Assembly (NCBI GenBank): GCA_015663855.1
Contig: DQRJ01000012.1
Span: forward strand, 1-22,487
Source of the DNA: Flavobacteriales bacterium
GTDB lineage: Bacteria; Bacteroidota; Bacteroidia; Flavobacteriales_D; Sanyastnellaceae
Length of the DNA: 22,487 bases
Reading direction: 5' to 3'
Shown here: positions 7,757-13,919 of the stretch, one piece after another
How positions within the stretch are numbered: the stretch's first letter is position 1
Layout: each line of letters opens with the position of its first letter
Position numbers and translations under genes: made by a program
Notes under the pieces: generated by a model
Told to the model about the DNA's origin: nothing
Databases searched by the model: none
The model's input: the letters and a program-made list of their open reading frames with translations, nothing else

Positions 7757-8805
7757 CCGTGTACGTCCTCGCCATTCCCTAAACGGATTTCATCGAGTGC
7801 TTTTTTAATAAGTGATGAAACAATCCAAGTAGATAAGTCTGGCAAGTCATAATCACCATCCTCAAATCCTATTGTACTCATTAATGACACTGTTGCAGCT
7901 GTTCCAAGTCCGAAAGCTTCGGTTAAAGTGCCATTCTCAGCCGCTTTTTCTAACTCTGCAATTGTAACTATTCTGCTTTCAACCTCTATTCCTAGATCTT
8001 GAGCTAATGTAATTGCACTTTCTCTTGTAATCCCGTCAAGAACTGTGTCACTAGGTGCTGGGACGATCATCTTTCCGTTAATTACAAATGCGACATTCAT
8101 TGTCCCACACTCTTCGATACAAGTATGAGTTTTTGAATCCGTCCAAAGAAGTTGATCATAACCTTTGTCGTTTGCAAGTTTTGTGGGAAGAAGTGAACCA
8201 GCGTAGTTTCCTGCAGCTTTTGCAGCTCCTGTCCCTCCTATTGCAGCTCTAGTGTATTCACATTCAATTTTCACTCTTACCGGCTTGTTGTAGTATTGAC
8301 CTACTGGGCAAGTGAAAATCATAAATCTATAAGTATTACTCGGTCTTACTCCCACATGAGAATCCGTAGCGAATAAGAAGGGGCGAATGTAGAGAGAAGA
8401 ATTTGAATTGTGTGGTACCCAATCCTTATCAATACTAATTAATTCCACTAAAGCCTGCATAAATACATCCTCGGGAACTTCCGGCATGCACATCCTTTTA
8501 GCACTTAAATTAAATCTAGAGATATTAGCACCAGGTCGGAACATACTTACACTACCATCGGGTTGACGATATGCCTTCATGCCCTCAAAAATAGATTGAC
8601 CATAATGGATACACATCGTTGCGGGACTCATAGACATCGGCCCGAAAGGCTCAATAACACCCTTTGTCCACTCACCATCAATGTAATCTAAATAAAACAA
8701 GTGATCAGAAAACACTTGTCCAAACTTGATATCATCAAAATCTACACTTTCAATAGCAGATGATTCAGTTAGCTTTATTTCAAATGTAGAGTCAGTTGTT
8801 AGCAT
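7738..8805 (-). CDS. ilvE: Branched-chain amino acid aminotransferase
   Basis: This PLP enzyme interconverts branched-chain 2-oxo acids with leucine, isoleucine and valine. Read from the ATG at 8805 it has 355 residues. Visible features are HYGQSIFEGMKAYR, the conserved RPFLFATD, the PLP Lys196 in AKAAGNYAGSLLP, and IEECGTMNVAF with the cofactor-contacting Glu. The arrangement matches the eukaryote-like branched-chain subtype. A longer in-frame reading to 8874 is rejected because it would run through a good promoter (both boxes at 8832-8863). The gene is first in a pair with msrA, which overlaps its end by 19 bases. Confidence 0.95.
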   Translation of the reverse strand: MLTTDSTFEIKLTESSAIESVDFDDIKFGQVFSDHLFYLDYIDGEWTKGVIEPFGPMSMSPATMCIHYGQSIFEGMKAYRQPDGSVSMFRPGANISRFNLSAKRMCMPEVPEDVFMQALVELISIDKDWVPHNSNSSLYIRPFLFATDSHVGVRPSNTYRFMIFTCPVGQYYNKPVRVKIECEYTRAAIGGTGAAKAAGNYAGSLLPTKLANDKGYDQLLWTDSKTHTCIEECGTMNVAFVINGKMIVPAPSDTVLDGITRESAITLAQDLGIEVESRIVTIAELEKAAENGTLTEAFGLGTAATVSLMSTIGFEDGDYDLPDLSTWIVSSLIKKALDEIRLGNGEDVHGWNIPV

Positions 8806-8831
8806 GTTTCCACTTTCATTTAATTGGGGTG

Positions 8832-8863
8832 CAAAGGTCGTCAATTTAAAGGGGTATAGCAAA
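8832..8863 (-). promoter_or_regulatory. Promoter for ilvE-msrA with both -33 and -7 boxes
   Basis: On the minus strand TTTG (8863-8860) is followed after 20 bases by GACCTTTG (8839-8832), then CACCCC. The spacing fits the Bacteroidota consensus TTTG-N19-21-TAnnTTTG; only the first base of the -7 box differs. The predicted leader before the ATG at 8805 is about 20 bases. This supports the shorter ilvE start. Confidence 0.6.
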
Positions 8864-8930
8864 TGATACTTCATAGACGTAACGCGAGAAAGTACAAAAG
8901 ATTGTGAATATCAATCCGGAGGTCTCTAAC

Positions 8931-9617
8931 CTACTGATTGTCAGTGTGAAAAAGAAACTTATTAGGGCTTACTATTCCAGACTTAACAGCGTACATCACA
9001 ATACCAGCTGTGTTTTTAACCCCAAGCTTAAACATGATGTTTTTCCTATGGGTTGTTACAGTATGAGAACTTAAAAATAAGATGTCAGCAATTTTTGTGT
9101 TTGTGTAACCCTCAGAAATTAAAGACAATACTTCCTTTTCTCTTTTACTCAATCCCACGGCGTCACAGGATAAATCAACAACTTCTAGATCAGATATATC
9201 TATAGATTCTTCTCGAATTTTGGTTAAAATTTTACCACAATAAAAGCTTGTCCCCTCAGAAGTTGAAATAATAGCATCCATCACCTCCAGCATATCACAA
9301 GATTTCTTGATATAACTATCAATACCCGCACGCAACGCACTAATGAGAGTGCTGCCTGACTGTAAAGGTGTAATGGCAAGCAACAGTACCTTAGGAAAGC
9401 TTCTTCTGATAGCAACCACAGTATCTACACCAAACCCATCACTTAAAAAATCAACAATAACTAGGGTTGGAGACTTCTCTTCTATTAACGCTAATGCTTC
9501 GTCACTATCCTCAGCTTCTCCTACAACATCAAAACCATCCATTCGTGAGATTATGGCATTTAAGCCTAATCTACCTACAGTACTACTGTCAGCTATAATT
9601 ATGGATTTATTAGACAT
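8931..9617 (-). CDS. NarL/FixJ (LuxR-type) response regulator
   Basis: This is a 228-residue two-domain regulator. Residues 4-120 form a receiver with the phosphoacceptor Asp56 (LVIVDF), switch Thr83 (AITP) and Lys104 (YIKKSC). The acidic pair near the N-terminus is reduced to one Asp (IIADSS, D10), a mild deviation. Residues 155-220 form a LuxR helix-turn-helix: LSKREKEVLSLISEGYTNTK, then LSSHTVTTHRKNIMFKLGV. No sensor kinase gene lies nearby, so it is an orphan in this window. A promoter-like box lies within the end of the rnz gene upstream. Its target genes are unknown. Confidence 0.92.
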   Translation of the reverse strand: MSNKSIIIADSSTVGRLGLNAIISRMDGFDVVGEAEDSDEALALIEEKSPTLVIVDFLSDGFGVDTVVAIRRSFPKVLLLAITPLQSGSTLISALRAGIDSYIKKSCDMLEVMDAIISTSEGTSFYCGKILTKIREESIDISDLEVVDLSCDAVGLSKREKEVLSLISEGYTNTKIADILFLSSHTVTTHRKNIMFKLGVKNTAGIVMYAVKSGIVSPNKFLFHTDNQ

Positions 9618-9653
9618 TTATGCTATTGCGTTATTTGGAATGATTCCAGATAG

Positions 9654-9661
9654 CAAAGTTA
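9654..9661 (-). promoter_or_regulatory. -7 box for the response regulator gene
   Basis: On the minus strand the box reads TAACTTTG, an exact TAnnTTTG match, followed by C. It starts in the rnz stop region, 36 bases before the regulator's ATG. No -33 box is obvious. Confidence 0.45.
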
Positions 9662-9667
9662 GTCTAA

Positions 9668-10585
9668 TTACTCTATGGAAATCAGATCTCCCTCAACGGC
9701 AAGGCAAGTATTTTCAAACACTCCTTGTGCTTCCTCAAGTAAACTACTCAAGTCTTTGTACCTGTTAGAGAAATGACCTATCATTAACTTACTAACTCCT
9801 GCTTCTTTAGCTACTTTCCCGGCATCAGAAGCTGTGGAATGCATGGTCTTTTTTGCTATATCCTTCTCAGACAACATAAAAGTAGCTTCGTGATATAATA
9901 ATGTGGCTCCTTTTGAGGCATCAACAACTTTAGGAGTAAACGCTGTGTCAGCAGCAAAAACATATGACCTTGAAGGTTTAGGTGCATTGCACCAATTCTT
10001 TGGATCTACCTCTACCCCATCCTCTCTACTCACCTTCTCACCTTTCTTAAGCTGAATGATTTCATGAAAAGTTAGCGCAAATTTCTTCTTTGCGTATGGC
10101 TTTAAATTCCATGCGCCAGGCAATTCTTCAATACGAAACCCCGTAGTTTCAATCCTATGCTTAGTCGGGAAAGATGTAATTACATAACTATCCGTTCTAA
10201 TTAATTCCGAAGGCTTCTCTGAATCAACAATATTAAAATTCACTTCAAATTCTATATGTGTTCCCGTCTTATGCCAAACCATTCTAACAAAGCTTTCAAG
10301 CTCCCCTGGACCATACACCTCTATTGCAGTCTTCCTCCCTAGTAAGTTCATGCTGGCAAGCAAGCCCGGCAAACCTAAAACGTGGTCTGCATGCATATGA
10401 CTGATCAGAATGAATTTAATTCGCTGAAACTTAAGACGTTTCTTTCGAAGAGTAAGCTGACACCCTTCCCCACAATCAATAAGTATTAAATGATCGTGAA
10501 TATTGACGAACTGAGATGTGGTCAAAAAATAAGGGGTGGGTGCCGCAGCACCACACCCCAAAACGGTAAGTTCGAATCGACGCAC
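9668..10585 (-). CDS. rnz: Ribonuclease Z (tRNA 3'-processing endonuclease)
   Basis: This metallo-beta-lactamase-fold nuclease removes 3' trailers from tRNA precursors. The 305-residue length is normal for the short form RNase Z. Motifs are visible in order: GCGAAAPT near the start, the zinc ligand motif HMHADH at 63-68, GFRIEE in the middle, AADTAFT with the metal-bridging Asp, YHEATF, and GHFSNRY with a late His ligand. The start is a GTG nine bases after the T9SS gene's stop, and the protein begins directly with the conserved first strand. It is likely co-transcribed with the upstream genes. The response regulator gene follows 50 bases downstream but seems to have its own promoter. Confidence 0.95.
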   Translation of the reverse strand: MRRFELTVLGCGAAAPTPYFLTTSQFVNIHDHLILIDCGEGCQLTLRKKRLKFQRIKFILISHMHADHVLGLPGLLASMNLLGRKTAIEVYGPGELESFVRMVWHKTGTHIEFEVNFNIVDSEKPSELIRTDSYVITSFPTKHRIETTGFRIEELPGAWNLKPYAKKKFALTFHEIIQLKKGEKVSREDGVEVDPKNWCNAPKPSRSYVFAADTAFTPKVVDASKGATLLYHEATFMLSEKDIAKKTMHSTASDAGKVAKEAGVSKLMIGHFSNRYKDLSSLLEEAQGVFENTCLAVEGDLISIE

Positions 10586-10594
10586 TATTAAAGC

Positions 10595-11848
10595 CTAGTG
10601 CTGAACAATCAAACGACGCGTAGTAGTTCCGTATTTCCCAGCAATTTGGATGAAGTAAACACCCTCATTCCAGCTAGAAACATTCCAAATCTGGTTCTGT
10701 GTGAATACTTCAGTAAACACAACTCTACCACTAACATCTAAAACACTAATCTGAGCGTCGATTAAGTCGTTACTATTTATCGCAAAAGAACTATTTGTAG
10801 GATTAGGAGAAACGGTCCAGTCAGTAGAAGCGTTTAAGTTCTCTACTTTAATAACGAAATCAACAAACAAATCAGTTAACTCAAGAGTACAGCCATCTTC
10901 ATCAGTAATTGTTAATGTATATGTTCCTGTACTAACATCCGTTAAATCTTCGCCTGTTCCAACTGTAAGCCCATCTGCATCAGTCCAAACGAAAGTAGCA
11001 ACACCATTTGAACCAGTCACAGTAACATCAATACTTCCTAAAGTCTCTGACACTTCATCAACGATTACATATTCAGCGACAAGAGCGCAAGTAATTGCAG
11101 CGTCTACCACAACATTTCCGTTGAAATGACTTGTACAATCCGCGGTTGTAATAGTTAGATCGTAAACACCTGGGCCTACATCCGTGAGATCTTCCTCAGT
11201 TCCCACAACGTTTCCGTCAGCATCAGTCCAAGAAAAAGAAGTTGCAACTACATCAGCACCTAGAGTTACGTCAATACTTCCATTAGTACCTAAATCACTA
11301 TCAGCATCAACTACCGCGATGCTTTCAATAAGGTCACACTGAATATTCAGCATAAAGTTAGAAAAAACAGTAGGTGTAGAAAACGGCTCGAAAATGGTAA
11401 GCCAAGCAATTACATGTAAGTCTATTATAAACACACCAGCTGTATTAGGAGTTCCTTGAAGTGAAGCGCAGTACTGAGCTGCTCCCATAAACATACATGG
11501 GCTTGGAGAGTCACCGTTATTGTTACAGACAACTTCTAACCCTAGTTCTACTGGAGAATATTGTAATAGAGTAACTGTATCCGTTAGCAAAACACTTATA
11601 AGCTCGATAGAATCAATGGGTAATGTCGGAGGATATGTCGGATCAACATCAGCTGCAAAAGCAGGTATCAATATGTGAAGAATATCGATGTAAGGTTGAT
11701 TTACAACTCCTGAATCAAAGTTCTCTCCTTGCTGAGGATCAGGAGAAACTCCAAACCCAACATCACCGAAATCAAAATCTGCGACACATTGTCCGAAAGC
11801 AGTACTCGTTAAAGCAAATGCAACTATTAAAAGGTAAAATTTATTCAT
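10595..11848 (-). CDS. T9SS-secreted protein with SprB-like repeats
   Basis: This is a 417-residue secreted protein of unknown role. It has a signal peptide (MNKFYLLIVAFALTSTAFGQ) followed by a 150-residue N-terminal region containing GTPNTAGVFIIDL, a pattern I associate with Ig-like domains in Bacteroidota surface proteins. Two SprB-like repeats follow (about residues 185-250 and 255-325), each with a W-T-D-A-D-G core, an EDLTDV step, and YxLTIT. The end is a type-A T9SS sorting domain starting SPNPTNSSF and ending in GVYFIQIAG and TRRLIVQH. It should be exported across the outer membrane and released or surface-attached. It sits between STAS and rnz, which look like housekeeping genes, so it may be an insertion into that cluster (inference). 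Confidence 0.88.
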   Translation of the reverse strand: MNKFYLLIVAFALTSTAFGQCVADFDFGDVGFGVSPDPQQGENFDSGVVNQPYIDILHILIPAFAADVDPTYPPTLPIDSIELISVLLTDTVTLLQYSPVELGLEVVCNNNGDSPSPCMFMGAAQYCASLQGTPNTAGVFIIDLHVIAWLTIFEPFSTPTVFSNFMLNIQCDLIESIAVVDADSDLGTNGSIDVTLGADVVATSFSWTDADGNVVGTEEDLTDVGPGVYDLTITTADCTSHFNGNVVVDAAITCALVAEYVIVDEVSETLGSIDVTVTGSNGVATFVWTDADGLTVGTGEDLTDVSTGTYTLTITDEDGCTLELTDLFVDFVIKVENLNASTDWTVSPNPTNSSFAINSNDLIDAQISVLDVSGRVVFTEVFTQNQIWNVSSWNEGVYFIQIAGKYGTTTRRLIVQH

Positions 11849-11893
11849 CTTATAGGTTTCTTAGCGTTAAATAATCGCGTTTAATATTAATCC

Positions 11894-12265
11894 TTACTCC
11901 TTTCCGATTTCTTTCTCTTGAATCTCCATGTAAACCATGTCAACGGCCTCGTTAATCGTAGGCACAATGTTTAATACACGGTGTAATTGAGCGATTGAAA
12001 TCAACTTCTCTACACTTGGTTGTAGTCCGCACAAAACGAATGACCCCTCAACATCAGTACAAAGGCGTTTTCCAACAAGGACAGCACTTAGACCGCTAGA
12101 ATCACAATAACGTGTTTCAGATAAATCAAGTACAATGTTCGTAGTTCCAGACTTACCAAGTAGGACTAATTGGGCTTTCAAATCTGGTGCTTGAAGAGCA
12201 TCTAGCTTTTCAACGTGAGACTTGAGGATTGCGACGTTGTCGCGTTGTTCTATAGAAAAGTTCAT
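11894..12265 (-). CDS. STAS-domain protein (anti-anti-sigma factor-like)
   Basis: This is a 123-residue single STAS domain like SpoIIAA/RsbV. The key motif DSSGLSAVL (residues 55-63) contains the Ser (S57) that partner kinases phosphorylate in the family. The first strand NVAILKSHV and later QLHRVLNIVPTINEAV also fit. I prefer the ATG at 12265; a GTG at 12283 would add six residues but leaves only three bases to the -7 box. No serine kinase/anti-sigma gene (RsbW-like) lies in the window, so any partner is elsewhere. It lies between pyrB (92 bases upstream) and the T9SS gene, with its own promoter box. Confidence 0.88.
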   Translation of the reverse strand: MNFSIEQRDNVAILKSHVEKLDALQAPDLKAQLVLLGKSGTTNIVLDLSETRYCDSSGLSAVLVGKRLCTDVEGSFVLCGLQPSVEKLISIAQLHRVLNIVPTINEAVDMVYMEIQEKEIGKE

Positions 12266-12285
12266 TGTTAGAAATGTATTCACGT

Positions 12286-12293
12286 CAAATATA
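12286..12293 (-). promoter_or_regulatory. -7 box for the STAS gene
   Basis: On the minus strand the box reads TATATTTG, an exact TAnnTTTG match, 20 bases before the ATG at 12265. No -33 TTTG is seen at the usual distance. Confidence 0.45.
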
Positions 12294-12356
12294 ACTACTT
12301 GAACATATTAAGAGCACTAAAAATTACATTACTATTCAACAGACGCGGTTTATTAC

Positions 12357-13292
12357 TTAGCGTTTTGCAAGTAAGTACATCACGGCCATTCGAGTTGCAA
12401 CACCGTTTTCGACTTGATCGAGAATTAAGGAATGGTCGCTATCGGCTATTTCGCTTGAAATTTCTACGCCTCGGTTTATTGGACCTGGGTGCAGAATCGT
12501 TAGCTGTTTATCCAATCTATTAAGTCGTTCTTGGGTAAGACCAAAGTTCATCGTGTATTCCCGAATCGACGGGAAGAAGGGAATCGACTTCGAATCACCC
12601 TGACGCTCGAGTTGTATCCGTAGCATATTTACCACGTCCGCCCAAATCAACGTCTCATCTAAATCGTGACTTACTTCCACCCCAAGCGTCATCATATGTT
12701 TCGGGATTAAAGTTGCTGGACCACAAACGCGTACTTGCGCTCCGAGAAGCTTAAGGGCGAGAATGTTCGAAAGTGCTACTCTTGAATGTCTAATGTCACC
12801 CACTATGGCAATTCGCTTTCCTTCAAGGTCGTTTCCTAGCTTCTCCCTGAGACTGAATGCATCGAGAAGAGCTTGTGTAGGATGCTCGTGAGTGCCATCA
12901 CCGGCATTTATTAGAGTAGTCTTCACTTTACTTGCTAGAAAGTGAGCTGCGCCAGGATGTGGATGTCGCATGACGACCATATCCACTTTCATTGCCAAAA
13001 TGTTATTTACTGTATCAACAAGAGTTTCGCCCTTCTTTACCGAAGAACTTCCTGCGGAGAAGTTAACTACATCAGCGGATAAGCGCTTTTGGGCTAATTC
13101 AAAAGATAAGCGTGTACGGGTAGAATTTTCAAAAAACAGGTTTGCGACAGTTAAATCTCGAAGCGACGGCACCTTTTTAATAGGTCGGTTTAGAACTTCC
13201 TTAAACTCAGAAGCCGTTTTGAAAATCAATTCCAAATCATCGCGAGTCATTCCGCGAATTCCTAAGAGGTGATTTACCGAAAGTTCACTCAT
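12357..13292 (-). CDS. pyrB: Aspartate carbamoyltransferase catalytic subunit
   Basis: PyrB joins carbamoyl phosphate and aspartate, the first committed step of pyrimidine synthesis. The 311-residue protein has the carbamoyl-phosphate loop ENSTRTRLSFE (STRTR at 57-61), the lysine loop SSVKKGET (86-87), HPTQALLD from 137, and the late HPGPINRGVE aspartate loop. It starts with an ATG overlapping the pyrR stop by four bases (13289-13292), so the pair is coupled. No regulatory subunit gene (pyrI) is next to it, as expected when PyrR is present. Confidence 0.97.
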   Translation of the reverse strand: MSELSVNHLLGIRGMTRDDLELIFKTASEFKEVLNRPIKKVPSLRDLTVANLFFENSTRTRLSFELAQKRLSADVVNFSAGSSSVKKGETLVDTVNNILAMKVDMVVMRHPHPGAAHFLASKVKTTLINAGDGTHEHPTQALLDAFSLREKLGNDLEGKRIAIVGDIRHSRVALSNILALKLLGAQVRVCGPATLIPKHMMTLGVEVSHDLDETLIWADVVNMLRIQLERQGDSKSIPFFPSIREYTMNFGLTQERLNRLDKQLTILHPGPINRGVEISSEIADSDHSLILDQVENGVATRMAVMYLLAKR

Positions 13293-13834
13293 TCTGGTTT
13301 CGAATTGTAAAGAATTACTCTATCCACTCCATCTTCCTCCTTCCACTCAACTTTAACGTATTGGTCTACAATACTATCGATCTGCTTCCCTATATATGTG
13401 GGTTCAATAGGGAGCTCTCGCCTAAATCTTCTGTCAATAAGAACGGCTAGTTCAACTTTGTTAGGCCTTCCATAAGCTAATAAAGCGTCTAAACCAGCCC
13501 TGATAGTTCTGCCAGTAAAGAACACATCATCTACTAAAATGATGTTACGCCCATCTACCAAAAAGTCCATCTTGTTTTCTTGAGGAGCAATGGGTTTATC
13601 ACGCATCATCAAGTCGTCTCTATGAAAAGTTACATCTAGCTCGCCGCACCTAACCTCCTTGTTTCCAAGTAATTGACTGAGCCTATCTCTTAGTCTATGT
13701 GCAACTCTAGTCCCTCTTGGCTGTAAGCCGATTAGGTCGGTATTAGTAAAGTCATGATGCTCGAGCAGTTGATGCGCGAGTCTATCGAGTATGAGCTCAA
13801 ACTGCTCCTCGTTAATAAGGACTTGAGAATCCAT
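13289..13834 (-). CDS. pyrR: PyrR: pyrimidine operon regulator / uracil phosphoribosyltransferase
   Basis: PyrR proteins bind UMP and pyr mRNA leaders in Gram-positive bacteria and often have weak uracil phosphoribosyltransferase activity. The 181-residue sequence has the expected start (INEEQFELILDRLAHQLLE), GLQPRGTRVAHRL, the FHRDDLMMRDKP flexible loop, and the PRPP-binding motif ILVDDVFFTGRT (about 99-110). It is the first gene of pyrR-pyrB. A TATCTTTG box ends just five bases before its ATG, so the message would be almost leaderless. That leaves no room for a Bacillus-type attenuator in front of pyrR. Whether it regulates RNA here is therefore open. Confidence 0.95.
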   Translation of the reverse strand: MDSQVLINEEQFELILDRLAHQLLEHHDFTNTDLIGLQPRGTRVAHRLRDRLSQLLGNKEVRCGELDVTFHRDDLMMRDKPIAPQENKMDFLVDGRNIILVDDVFFTGRTIRAGLDALLAYGRPNKVELAVLIDRRFRRELPIEPTYIGKQIDSIVDQYVKVEWKEEDGVDRVILYNSKPE

Positions 13835-13839
13835 GGGTG

Positions 13840-13847
13840 CAAAGATA
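13840..13847 (-). promoter_or_regulatory. -7 box directly before pyrR
   Basis: On the minus strand TATCTTTG is followed by CACCC and then the pyrR ATG. The box matches TAnnTTTG exactly. It begins just after the U-rich tail of the rpsA terminator. No -33 element is clear, since the terminator stem occupies that place. Confidence 0.55.
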
Positions 13848-13849
13848 CG

Positions 13850-13881
13850 AACAACAAAAAGGGAGGCCGAAGCCTCCCTTT
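13850..13881 (-). terminator. Rho-independent terminator of rpsA
   Basis: A perfect 10-bp stem (AAAGGGAGGC with GCCTCCCTTT) closes a TTCG tetraloop on the minus strand. It is followed by TTGTTGTTCG, so the transcript has a U-rich tail. It lies 38 bases after the rpsA stop and separates rpsA from pyrR. This is the clearest terminator in the window. Confidence 0.9.
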
Positions 13882-13919
13882 CATTTTATTTCAAATAGTC
13901 ATTGACTATATCGCTTGCG

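Noticed and set aside
8806..8930. A terminator or small gene between the response regulator and ilvE
   Set aside because: Only weak inverted repeats (GGT-TAGAG-ACC and CAATC/GATTG) are present, with no U-tract. The promoter of ilvE occupies part of it.
9343..9768. Plus-strand frame of 141 codons opposite the response regulator and rnz
   Set aside because: It spans two genes on the other strand and has no domain or promoter support.
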